Assembly: GCF_014653175.1 (NCBI RefSeq)
Contig: NZ_BNAG01000004.1
Coordinates: forward strand, 186,001 to 250,000
Direction of reading: 5' to 3'
DNA length: 64,000 nucleotides
DNA from: Roseivirga thermotolerans
Lineage (GTDB): Bacteria > Bacteroidota > Bacteroidia > Cytophagales > Cyclobacteriaceae
A program made the position numbers and the translations under genes. Under the pieces are notes generated by a model. It saw only the letters and a list, made by a program, of their open reading frames with translations, searched no databases and was not told where the DNA came from. Positions 53,539 to 61,510 of the stretch are shown piece by piece (position 1 is the first letter of the stretch; every line of letters starts with the position of its first letter).

Positions 53539-54114
53539 CTATTGGCCGAAAAGGGTAGGATAGTTAGTTTTAATTAGTTCAACCAATTCTTTACTTATAG
53601 ATTCTGATACAACTCCAGATGCTATCATTTCTGTCATCTTGCCCAGAAATAGTTGTGTCCAGTTCTTTTTGTTTAGGAAATAAAAGTCCTTGAGTTCAAT
53701 GAGTTGATCGGAGATGTCATCGTAGGTTATCTGTTGACCAACCTGAATTTTCTTCAATTCGGCAAGTATTTCAGTTATAGCCTTAGAAAGCTGTTCTTTT
53801 TCATATCGTGAAAATTCCGCTGGATCTAATGAATCTTCAATATCTTCTATTTCTTCTTGCAAAAAAAAGAGTGCGTTCTCAAAGAATTGATTGGTTGGAC
53901 ACTCCTCAATCTTACTTGCAGTACATATTTTTAAGTGCTCATCATAATCTGTCTTTGCTTTATTAACCAAGTGGTTAAGAAATTCTAGTTTATAAGAGTC
54001 TTTTCGATATTCATAAAGTTCGGATCTGACATCTTGTATGAATTTCTTGTGTTCCCATGGATAATCACTATTTGTGCTTATAAAGTCGTTCGCCTGCTGT
54101 TGTATTAAGTTCAT
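53539..54114 (-). CDS. uncharacterised protein, largely helical
   Basis: 191-residue soluble protein with no signal peptide, rich in Glu, Lys and Asp. The N-terminus NLIQQQANDFISTNSDYPWEHKK and a coiled-coil-like middle (FLQEEIEDIEDSLDPAEFSRYEKEQLSKAI) are visible, with two Cys close together (HLKICTASKIEECPTN). I do not recognise the family. It is about 100 bases from the next minus-strand gene upstream and may be transcribed with it. Confidence 0.7.
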   Translation of the reverse strand: MNLIQQQANDFISTNSDYPWEHKKFIQDVRSELYEYRKDSYKLEFLNHLVNKAKTDYDEHLKICTASKIEECPTNQFFENALFFLQEEIEDIEDSLDPAEFSRYEKEQLSKAITEILAELKKIQVGQQITYDDISDQLIELKDFYFLNKKNWTQLFLGKMTEMIASGVVSESISKELVELIKTNYPTLFGQ

Positions 54115-54212
54115 CCTTGAGAATATCTGAGTATGTTTTCTTTATGAATATGCATATTTCAATTGGTAAGGAAAATAATTTTCTGCTTCGTTAGCAGTGA
54201 TGGCAGGTGATA

Positions 54213-54878
54213 TTAGATCAATATCCTTCTTTCATCTACCAATTTAGATTGAGTAGGAACAGTCTTTTTCTTTTCAATCTGGCTGAGGTCTTTGAAGATA
54301 ATAGATTCAGCCTGACCGAGGTATTCTAAGATATGGTCGTACTCGTAGAAGGTTCTTTGTTTGCGACTGCTGAGGGTAAAATCGGCTTTTCCGTTAATTT
54401 TGAATCGAAGAGGTTTGTCCTTGTACAGCTCACCAATTTTATGATCAACACGTTCCGGCAGCCCTATGTAATAGTGGTTGTCAGTATAATTCAGGTGAAT
54501 GTCGAAGCCTCCAGATTCATTCTTTTCGATCCTGAAAATTTCGAAAGCCCTTGGCTTAGCTGGTTTGCTGAAACTGACGAACTGAGGATTGGCCGCCAAA
54601 ATGTAGCTGTATTGGTGTTCGGGTAGATTTTGACCACTACAGTCCTTCTTCACCGCCAAGGCATCGAAGCCATCAATATCCTGAATGATCATCAGGTCAT
54701 CGGTTTTTATGTCAGGTTTAGACTCCGTACCTACTGGTAAGTAGAGGGTGCTATTTTCCAGATAACCAGTTTTGCAAACAAGCTTGCTTTCCCATACTTC
54801 CAGTTGTCGGGCTTCCGGAATATAGTCTGGCTTTTCAATTTTCCGTAGCGATTTCCAAACCTGAATTACGTCAGTCAT
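54213..54878 (-). CDS. uncharacterised protein next to methionine aminopeptidase
   Basis: 221-residue soluble protein of mixed beta and helix, no signal peptide. Conserved-looking stretches are IEKPDYIPEARQLEVWESKL and NESGGFDIHLNYTDNHYYIGLPERVDH. I do not recognise the family. It begins 10 bases after the stop of map, in the same direction, so the two are co-transcribed. Confidence 0.7.
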   Translation of the reverse strand: MTDVIQVWKSLRKIEKPDYIPEARQLEVWESKLVCKTGYLENSTLYLPVGTESKPDIKTDDLMIIQDIDGFDALAVKKDCSGQNLPEHQYSYILAANPQFVSFSKPAKPRAFEIFRIEKNESGGFDIHLNYTDNHYYIGLPERVDHKIGELYKDKPLRFKINGKADFTLSSRKQRTFYEYDHILEYLGQAESIIFKDLSQIEKKKTVPTQSKLVDERRILI

Positions 54879-54888
54879 AAGGTAGGTC

Positions 54889-55653
54889 TTAATTCCAGAT
54901 GCCGTTGGATTCAGTGAGGATTACAGGCTCGCCATCCGTAATCAAAATAGTGTGCTCGTGCTGCGTTACATAACCACCTCTGTTGCCCACCAACGTCCAG
55001 CCATCGTTTAGTTGAACCGCTACAGTTGATTGGGTCGAAATAAAGGTTTCAACAGCCACAGTGGTGTTTTTTCTGAATCGTTCTCTATTGGTTTTTACTC
55101 TATAGTTCAGAATATCTTCTGGTGCTTCATGCAGGCTTCTGCCTACACCATGTCCTGCTAGGTTCTTAATTACCTTAAAGCCCGATTTTTTGGCTTCTGT
55201 TTCTATCAGATAACCAATGTCAGAGATTTTCACCCCTCCTTTGATGCTGTGGATCGCCTTGTGAAGTATGTCTCTAGAAGCATCTACCAAGGGCTGATGA
55301 TTGTGAATGTCTTTGCCTAAAATAAAAGATCCTCCATTATCTGCCCAGAAGCCATCGAGCTCTGCAGACACATCAATATTCACCAGGTCGCCTTCTTTCA
55401 AGATTTTTTGATCAGACGGAATACCGTGAGCAGCCTCTTCATTTACACTAATACATGAGTAGCCAGGGAATCCATAAGTCTCATAAGGAGCAGATTTGGC
55501 ACCATGGCTCTTAAGAATTTCGCCCCCAAAATTATCTAGCTCTTTCGTAGACATGCCCACTTTTGCGTGTTCTCTCATTAGCCTTAGCGTTGTGGCAACC
55601 ACTTCGCTTACTCTTTTCATTCCTTCTAATTCAGACTCTTTTGAGATGGACAT
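54889..55653 (-). CDS. map: type I methionine aminopeptidase
   Basis: 254-residue cytoplasmic enzyme that removes the N-terminal Met from nascent proteins. The pita-bread fold is complete: the five metal ligands are Asp in VNIDVSAELDGF and FWADNGGSF, His in NLAGHGVGRSLHE, Glu in AVETFIST and Glu in TQHEHTIL. The substrate His is in NEEAAHGIP. Start ATG at 55653. It heads a transcript with the unknown gene at 54213 (10 bases apart). Lacking an N-terminal Zn extension, it is a short type I form. Confidence 0.95.
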   Translation of the reverse strand: MSISKESELEGMKRVSEVVATTLRLMREHAKVGMSTKELDNFGGEILKSHGAKSAPYETYGFPGYSCISVNEEAAHGIPSDQKILKEGDLVNIDVSAELDGFWADNGGSFILGKDIHNHQPLVDASRDILHKAIHSIKGGVKISDIGYLIETEAKKSGFKVIKNLAGHGVGRSLHEAPEDILNYRVKTNRERFRKNTTVAVETFISTQSTVAVQLNDGWTLVGNRGGYVTQHEHTILITDGEPVILTESNGIWN

Positions 55654-55785
55654 ATCAGTATTTTTGATTGATGAGTTTTAGCTATTTCGATTCAAAGATA
55701 GAAGATTAGCTTGCTAGAAGAGATGATGTATGTATTTCTTCAAATTTAAATCTTTTGAATCCTTTCCTTCCTTTTGGGGGAATCT

Positions 55786-55793
55786 TACATTTG
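55786..55793 (+). promoter_or_regulatory. -7 element of the pnuT transcript
   Basis: TACATTTG matches TAnnTTTG; transcription would start near 55800, exactly where the riboswitch begins. The TTG partner is not well placed, so only the -7 part is convincing. Confidence 0.45.
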
Positions 55794-55795
55794 CC

Positions 55796-55884
55796 CAAAA
55801 TGGGGTGCTTGCTTGCGCAGGCTGAGATGATACCCAGGAGTTTGGCTCCGCACCTGATCCAGATAATGCTGGCGTAGGGAAAAC
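55796..55884 (+). ncRNA. TPP riboswitch (THI element)
   Basis: All conserved blocks of the thiamine-pyrophosphate aptamer are present in order: GGGGTGC (55802-55808), GGCTGAGA (55820-55827), ATACCC, GCACCTGATC (55850-55859), AGATAATGCTGGCG (55861-55874) and TAGGGAA. GGTGC and GCACC pair as P2. It lies 62 bases before the PnuC-family gene; binding of TPP should switch off its expression. I saw no clear terminator after the aptamer, so the control step may be at translation. Confidence 0.95.
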
Positions 55885-55945
55885 AAAGCTTTTGCCGTGC
55901 TGCAAGGGCTGGTTCATCTCCTCATTTCATTGAAACCTAAAAACA

Positions 55946-56551
55946 ATGATCGAGGAATTTTTAACACAACTTACCTGGCTTCAAGGGTTGGGAACTCTCT
56001 TTGGCATAGTACAAGTAGTGCTGGCCCGTCAAAACAATGTGCATACCTATCTGTTTGGTATTGCCTCCATCTTAATCAGTATGTGGGTGCTTTATCAGAG
56101 CGCACTTTATGCTGATATTCTACTGAACATGTATTATTTGGTCATGAGTGTTTATGGCTGGGTTTATTGGAAATTTGGCAAGCAAAAAACGGAAACGCCC
56201 ATTTCTTCAGTCAATAAAAATGAGTTTTTAAAGGCCAATGGTATTGTACTAGCTTGCTTTGTGCTGATGTCTTACTGGCTTACATTTCACACCGATTCGG
56301 ATGTTCCCATTTGGGATGCTGTAGTAGTGGCTTTTGCATGGGCCGGAATGTGGCTGATGGCCAAGCGCAAAATCGAAAACTGGATTTACCTCAATATCAG
56401 CAACATCGTTTCCATTCCACTAATGGTTTATAAAGAGCTTTATATATATGCCGGAATGACCGTGTTCTTATTTATAATGGGTACATCGGGATATCTGAAA
56501 TGGCGAAAATTAATGAAGAACGAAAGAGAGCTTACTTATGCAGCCGCCTAG
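55946..56551 (+). CDS. pnuT: PnuC-family thiamine transporter (PnuT)
   Basis: 201-residue inner-membrane vitamin transporter with seven helices. WLQGLGTLFGIVQVVLARQNNVHTYLFGI and the later YGWVYWKFG and NIVSIPLMVYKELYIYAGM are the PnuC pattern (Trp-rich face that holds the pyridine or pyrimidine). Plain PnuC moves nicotinamide riboside, but the TPP riboswitch directly upstream identifies this one as the thiamine form. No thiamine kinase or TonB receptor gene follows, unlike many Bacteroidota. It overlaps the next gene by 14 bases. Confidence 0.9.
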   Translation: MIEEFLTQLTWLQGLGTLFGIVQVVLARQNNVHTYLFGIASILISMWVLYQSALYADILLNMYYLVMSVYGWVYWKFGKQKTETPISSVNKNEFLKANGIVLACFVLMSYWLTFHTDSDVPIWDAVVVAFAWAGMWLMAKRKIENWIYLNISNIVSIPLMVYKELYIYAGMTVFLFIMGTSGYLKWRKLMKNERELTYAAA

Positions 56552-57536
56552 AGAATATTTGAATGATGCAGCAGTTTTTAGAAAAGAGGTGTTGCAATGG
56601 ATAGAGGAAGAAAACCTATGGAACATCTGGGTGCCAAAAGCTTTTGGCGGACTTGAATGCTCACTTTCTGATGGTTTGAAAACTCTGCAAGCTTTGGCTA
56701 GGTTAGACGGTAGTTTAGGCTGGACGGTCACTTTGTGTAGTGGTGCTAATTTTTTTATCGGTAACCTTCGGCCCGAAGTTGCCCAAGAAATTTTTGCTCA
56801 GTCAGCGATTTTGGGTGGAAGTGGAGGAATGTTTGGAACTGCCGAAAAGGAGGGAGATGCTTATCGACTGAATGGTACTTGGCGCTACGCAACAGGAGCA
56901 CCATATCTCACTCATTTTACCTTGAATGCAAAAATTATAGAGAATGGGATAGAGTTGAAGAATGAGGATGGAACACCAAAATTCCTGTCATTCGTTATTC
57001 CAGCAACTGAAGTGACCGTCATTGAGGATTGGCAAACCATGGGGCTGAAAGCTTCGGCTACTCATTCTTTTGAGGTGAATAATGTAGTTGTTCACGAACG
57101 TTTCAGCTTTATTTATAATCAGTTTTATCACCCTCAATCAGTCTTTAAAATTCATTTTTCAGTATTTGCCGACCTCACCCTTTGGGTAAACTATATTGGT
57201 ATGGCTGAACACTTTTGGGAAGAGGCAGCTTTAATTACTCAGTCCGAACCATTGAATGGGCTGGAATCTGTCGTTCGATCGGCTAATCGGGAAATCAGAG
57301 AAATTGTACGAACCGTATCGGAATTGACGGACAGCAACGGAATATTTGCTGATTCATTCATAAGAGAGGTACATGAGGCGGCATCCGTTTCAGTCAGGTA
57401 TATTTCCAGCGCAATTACGGCTCTTTATCCCCACTTAGGCGTTAAGGCTAGCAGAGAGGATCATTCGATCAATCAGATTTTCAGAGATTACTTCACCGCT
57501 ACCCAGCATCATATATTTACCAGAAAGACTGATTGA
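56538..57536 (+). CDS. acyl-CoA dehydrogenase-like flavoprotein in the thiamine operon
   Basis: 332-residue protein of the acyl-CoA dehydrogenase fold. IWVPKAFGGLECSLSDGLKTL is the start of the helical N-domain; ATGAPYLTHFTLNAKI is in the beta-domain, and GLKASATHSFEVNNVVV is a conserved FAD-binding segment. It is short for the family (~380) and the catalytic Glu is not evident, so it may be closer to HpaB/DszC-type monooxygenases. It starts inside the end of pnuT (14-base overlap), so its expression must follow the TPP riboswitch. Confidence 0.8.
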   Translation: MQPPREYLNDAAVFRKEVLQWIEEENLWNIWVPKAFGGLECSLSDGLKTLQALARLDGSLGWTVTLCSGANFFIGNLRPEVAQEIFAQSAILGGSGGMFGTAEKEGDAYRLNGTWRYATGAPYLTHFTLNAKIIENGIELKNEDGTPKFLSFVIPATEVTVIEDWQTMGLKASATHSFEVNNVVVHERFSFIYNQFYHPQSVFKIHFSVFADLTLWVNYIGMAEHFWEEAALITQSEPLNGLESVVRSANREIREIVRTVSELTDSNGIFADSFIREVHEAASVSVRYISSAITALYPHLGVKASREDHSINQIFRDYFTATQHHIFTRKTD

Positions 57537-57564
57537 AGAAAGACGTTTAGGCATCTTTTAGTCA

Positions 57565-57706
57565 ATAAAAAGAGACTTTCCCAAACTTAAACGCCATTGC
57601 CTACCCCTGAAGGTGATTTCATCTACTTGGCACTTAAGGCCGATGGAGATTTCCGATCAAACCGGAAATAACGAGAATAGTGGCTTTCGCGGTGACCTCT
57701 TTTTAT
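57565..57706. repeat. 142-base segment with 10-base terminal inverted repeats
   Basis: ATAAAAAGAG at 57565-57574 and CTCTTTTTAT at 57697-57706 are perfect inverted copies. Inside lies a hairpin ATTTCCG..CGGAAAT (57649-57669). It fills the space between convergent genes and could be a two-way terminator or a small MITE-like relic. Confidence 0.4.
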
Positions 57707-57736
57707 GACTTTTGTTGAATAACTGTTCAACAATGC

Positions 57737-58432
57737 CTAGCAATTGCCTTCAATATCACAGCTATCGCCTTGTTCTGGCGAAGTATCGATGAAAGGGCTA
57801 CATTCAGCCTGAACCTTTTCCAAGGTAGCCTTGAAATGCTCTATCGGTTGAGCTCCGGAGACGGCATACTTCCTGTCGAAAACAAAAAAGGGAACTCCTT
57901 GAATACCTATTTGCCGAGCCTCTTCAATGTCTTGCTTCACATAATGAGCAAATTGTTCTTCATTGAGCGCCAGTTCTACTTCATCACCACTAATTCCTAC
58001 AGAATTAGCTAGTTCAACGAGCGTTTTAGTGTCGCTGGTATTTTTTCCTTTAGTGAAATAGGCTTCGAGGAGTGTTTCTTTTAGTTCATCGCCAAGATTC
58101 TTTCTCTTGGCTAACTGTAGCACGCGGTGTGCCTTAAATGAGTTGGCTACTTTGGCAATGTCGAAGTTGTAATCTAGTCCGGCATTGGCAGCCATTTCTT
58201 CAACGCGCTTATGCATTTGTATGGACTGTTCCAGACTAATGCCCTTGGCCTTTGCCAGGTATTCATAGACGCTTTCATCGCTGCTTTCCGGCATATTGGG
58301 GTTCAGCTGAAAGCTTTTCCAAACCACTTTAACTTTATCTTTCTCGGGAAAATCTTCTAAGGCCTTTTCCAGATGCCGCTTGCCAATGTAGCAAAACGGA
58401 CACATCACATCGCTCCAAATCTCTATGGTCAT
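57737..58432 (-). CDS. FrnE-type DsbA-family oxidoreductase
   Basis: 231-residue cytoplasmic thioredoxin-fold protein. The N-terminus IEIWSDVMCPFCYIGKRHLEKAL holds the redox site Cys11-Pro-Phe-Cys14; the cis-Pro loop is GIQGVPFFVFDRKYAVSGAQP (VPFF). A helical insertion lies between. FrnE-type proteins act as disulfide isomerases or in polyketide and oxidative-stress pathways. The C-terminus has two further Cys (CDIEGNC). No signal peptide. ATG at 58432. Confidence 0.93.
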   Translation of the reverse strand: MTIEIWSDVMCPFCYIGKRHLEKALEDFPEKDKVKVVWKSFQLNPNMPESSDESVYEYLAKAKGISLEQSIQMHKRVEEMAANAGLDYNFDIAKVANSFKAHRVLQLAKRKNLGDELKETLLEAYFTKGKNTSDTKTLVELANSVGISGDEVELALNEEQFAHYVKQDIEEARQIGIQGVPFFVFDRKYAVSGAQPIEHFKATLEKVQAECSPFIDTSPEQGDSCDIEGNC

Positions 58433-58502
58433 TTGCCGGTTTTCATTTTAATGATCAATGCCTACAACTCCATAGTACCCGAATTGATTCAACTTTTGAA
58501 GG

Positions 58503-59141
58503 TTAAGTACCGATTTTTTTCATAATCGTAAGGTATTCGGGATCCGATTCCGACAGTTTTAGACATTCTACCATCTGCCAGTTTGCCCTTGTCAGGGTTC
58601 GTTTGAGACCGGGTAGAGAGAAGCCTGTGATATCGGGCGCAAGTTTAATTTTGGAAAGTCCTTTTAGAGTCAGTAAGAGAAGAGGTTTTTCTTTCATGCA
58701 GGGTGTGGTTGCCATAAAGTAACCTCCCGGTTTCAACAGGTGGTCGGCCCGCTGTAAAACGGCCTGTAGATCGGGTAATAGGTGGAGCAGATAGTTGGCT
58801 GTAATGCATTCGAAAGAGTGGTGACTGAGCTTTTCATCAAATACATCGGCTTTGAGAAAATGCGTGTTCGTAAGGCTATTTTGCAGGGCTCGTTCTTGCG
58901 CTTTTCTAATCATTTGGGATGAAATATCTATTCCTGTGACTTGTTGTACATGACCCGCAATTCGCGAAGCCATTAAACCTGTTCCGCAGCCTAGATCTAA
59001 TACCTTATCGGCTGGCAGCATGTATTTTTTAAGGGTATCGAAAACCAGCTCGTGCTTATGGCTGTCGCTGGCCTCGGCATTGTCATAGCCTGGTGCGGCC
59101 CTATCCCAAAATTTTTCGGTGTTATATCTGCGGTTCTTCAT
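58503..59141 (-). CDS. class I SAM-dependent methyltransferase
   Basis: 212-residue methyltransferase. SAM-binding motif I is VLDLGCGTGLMASRIAG, with the acidic loop GIDISSQMIRKAQ and motif KADVFDEKL, followed by ITANYLLHLLPDLQAVLQRADHLLKPGGYFMAT. The substrate is unknown; the pattern fits UbiE/small-molecule type. It is monocistronic, ATG at 59141, 70 bases after which the FrnE gene begins. Confidence 0.92.
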   Translation of the reverse strand: MKNRRYNTEKFWDRAAPGYDNAEASDSHKHELVFDTLKKYMLPADKVLDLGCGTGLMASRIAGHVQQVTGIDISSQMIRKAQERALQNSLTNTHFLKADVFDEKLSHHSFECITANYLLHLLPDLQAVLQRADHLLKPGGYFMATTPCMKEKPLLLLTLKGLSKIKLAPDITGFSLPGLKRTLTRANWQMVECLKLSESDPEYLTIMKKIGT

Positions 59142-59314
59142 TAAGCGGTAATAACAGTAACATATAGGCTGTTTACCGCCATGAAGGTATTAAGTTGAGT
59201 CGTTAGCGCCAATGGTTTTAAGCACTTAGAGGCTAATCCGTTTCCATTGAACCTGTTGAGGTAGGGCACCGGCCAAGTATTTTGGCTTTGGCCGATGCTT
59301 AAATAGGCTTGCCG

Positions 59315-61279
59315 TTAGTTGTTGAAATATATCTTGTTGGTATTTCTGTAGCCTGAGTTGTCGCCATACCAATCTTTATATAACGCCCCGCTGCTGAGTC
59401 CCCAGTCAACAAATTTGTTGTAGCCCTGGTCAATTCGGTTTTTTTCGATTGGGTATCGGAACTCATGTATGATATGGATGGCCCAAGGCAGGTTGTTGCT
59501 ATCCTGATAGGTTTTTCCGGTGTTCACGTTGGTGTCATCGCTGGCCGTTCCAAATAGGCTTGCATCGGCCAAAGAAGTTGGCATTTTGCCGGCCAGGTGC
59601 AGTTCTTTTCCTCTCTCATAACTAGAGAAGATAAAAGGGTTGAAGGGGGCTTCGCCAAGTAACTCGGGGGCTATCGGGTTGGTAAATTCTACCACAACTT
59701 CTACCGTAAAGGGAGCCACACTACTTTCGGAAGGGTCGGTATTGATGAACTTTGCGCCTGCAGCCGGTTTCAGGTGATTAAAACTATCATTAAATACAAT
59801 AATTACCGATTTGCTCTGCTGAGCCTCAAGTCCTTTGGCGTTGAGTGTGGTGTTTTGTCCGTCCGTTTTATGACCCGATACGGAAGCAATCAATGTGGGG
59901 TCTACATCGAGTTCAATGCCAAAACCACTATGATTGGCGGCTCCTACTGCCCGAATAGTAAAGCTCATTTTAAAGCGTACGCTTTTGTTATCTGAGTTTA
60001 ACACATTGGTATATCGGTAACCAATAACCATGTCGTTGAAGTCGTAGTCGCCTTTTACCGGCCATAAATCTTCAAAAGCAAACGTACCCATGCCCAGTTC
60101 GGAGGGAGTGTAGCTATCTACAGCCGCAGTAGGATCGTTTGGATAGTCGTCCAATTCGTCAATTACTCCATCGTTGTCAGAGTCTTGCTGGTTGAGCGAA
60201 CCGGTATCGCATTTCCAGGCGGTGAGGTCGTTAATTTTTTTGTTGAAAGTTTTTACAATCTGGTAGGCTCCATCTTCCTTACTAATTTGAATGAGGTTTG
60301 AGTTGGCATCGTTGGTACCTACAAATATTCTATCCTGGCGGTCTATAGCCATAGAGGTGAGTTGAAAGGGGAAGTTTTCGGCACTTATTCTTACAATTTC
60401 GGCTGTTCCGTTGGTGTCGTTTATTGAAGTGAATTTATACAGCCCTGAAAAACAAGCCAGATAAAGCTCTCCGTGCGAGTCGAATGCCAGGTCGCCACCA
60501 CCGCTGTTGTTGATGAATCCGTTGATGGTGTAGCTGGCTACCAGGTTGTTTGTGGCTGCTTCTACTTTGTGCATGATATTTTTGTTGCTCATGTAGAAGT
60601 AACCGCCTTTATACTCGAGGCGAGGGTAGTTGCCATTGAAGGGGTTGTTGGTATGTTTTACGGAGAAGGTGCTGCTGGCAATATCGTAAGCATAGAGTGT
60701 TTTCCCCACGTTGTAATACATAATTCCGTTGGCCTGATCGAGAGCGTTGGCTATGGATCCGCCCCCTTGAAGCTGACTCAAGTCGGTAGGAGTAAAGGAA
60801 GAGTTAGAGATATCTATGGTAAAGAAATCTCCATTATTATTAACGGCATAGAGATGGTCTATACAGTCGGAGCTGCTATTGGCTACACTACCGGCAGCTG
60901 TCTGTTGAATGGTAAGGTTTGCTGAAGCACCACTTACCGGCATAGAAAAGGTTTCTGTACCATCAGCACTGATTTTGGTAACATACAACTCACTGATGGA
61001 GGCTGGCAATAACTGCTCGATACTTAGCCCACTGCTCTGCTTAATAAATGAGCCTATGGAGAGCGATTCTCCACCCGATAAGTAGTGTATTCGGTATTTG
61101 GCGGCTCCTTTGGTGTAGTCCGTAATGTTTAGGGCTACCATTTGAGAGGTTTCGAAATTAAACGAGTCGAAGCTGAAATCGGTAAGGGAAGAAGAGTTCT
61201 CTGCCGGTTCTTCGAAAGGTGGCTCTTCTATACACGATACGATAAGGAGGGGGAGGATTAAATACAATAAATTCTTCAT
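59315..61279 (-). CDS. LruC-domain surface lipoprotein
   Basis: 654-residue exported lipoprotein. MKNLLYLILPLLIVSC is a lipobox signal (Cys16). The middle (~140-350) forms a beta-propeller-like region (AVNNNGDFFTIDIS, KGGYFYMSNKNIMHKVEA, GGGDLAFDSHGELYLACFSGL). At ~367-385 an Asp-rich thrombospondin type 3-like motif (DSDNDGVIDELDDYPNDP) binds Ca2+. The LruC/DUF4842 domain (~395-654) has FEDLWPVKGDYDFNDMVIGYRY and LPWAIHIIHEFRYPIE. Such proteins sit on the cell surface in Bacteroidota; the ligand is unknown. Confidence 0.9.
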   Translation of the reverse strand: MKNLLYLILPLLIVSCIEEPPFEEPAENSSSLTDFSFDSFNFETSQMVALNITDYTKGAAKYRIHYLSGGESLSIGSFIKQSSGLSIEQLLPASISELYVTKISADGTETFSMPVSGASANLTIQQTAAGSVANSSSDCIDHLYAVNNNGDFFTIDISNSSFTPTDLSQLQGGGSIANALDQANGIMYYNVGKTLYAYDIASSTFSVKHTNNPFNGNYPRLEYKGGYFYMSNKNIMHKVEAATNNLVASYTINGFINNSGGGDLAFDSHGELYLACFSGLYKFTSINDTNGTAEIVRISAENFPFQLTSMAIDRQDRIFVGTNDANSNLIQISKEDGAYQIVKTFNKKINDLTAWKCDTGSLNQQDSDNDGVIDELDDYPNDPTAAVDSYTPSELGMGTFAFEDLWPVKGDYDFNDMVIGYRYTNVLNSDNKSVRFKMSFTIRAVGAANHSGFGIELDVDPTLIASVSGHKTDGQNTTLNAKGLEAQQSKSVIIVFNDSFNHLKPAAGAKFINTDPSESSVAPFTVEVVVEFTNPIAPELLGEAPFNPFIFSSYERGKELHLAGKMPTSLADASLFGTASDDTNVNTGKTYQDSNNLPWAIHIIHEFRYPIEKNRIDQGYNKFVDWGLSSGALYKDWYGDNSGYRNTNKIYFNN

Positions 61280-61510
61280 GCTTCACTCGATTTCCTCCCA
61301 AAATGCTCAGTATTAATAAGGTAGAAGCAAATTTTCGATCACTGAACGGAATCTTTCGATAACCCGAACCTTTTCACGATAAGTGGTTGTGGTTGAAAAT
61401 GGATTGGGTTTAGGTTTTGCTTAATATTCTTTTCATTGAATGTTGTTTTTCATTGCTTATATAACTTAGTGAGTAATGTTGTTGTGAATGGCTTTGATAA
61501 CACAGCTTTT

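Noticed and set aside
59266-59298. GC-rich hairpin downstream of the LruC gene
   Set aside because: The stem GCACCGGCCAA/TTGGCC(GATGC) is imperfect and there is no T-run on the relevant strand, so I do not call a terminator.
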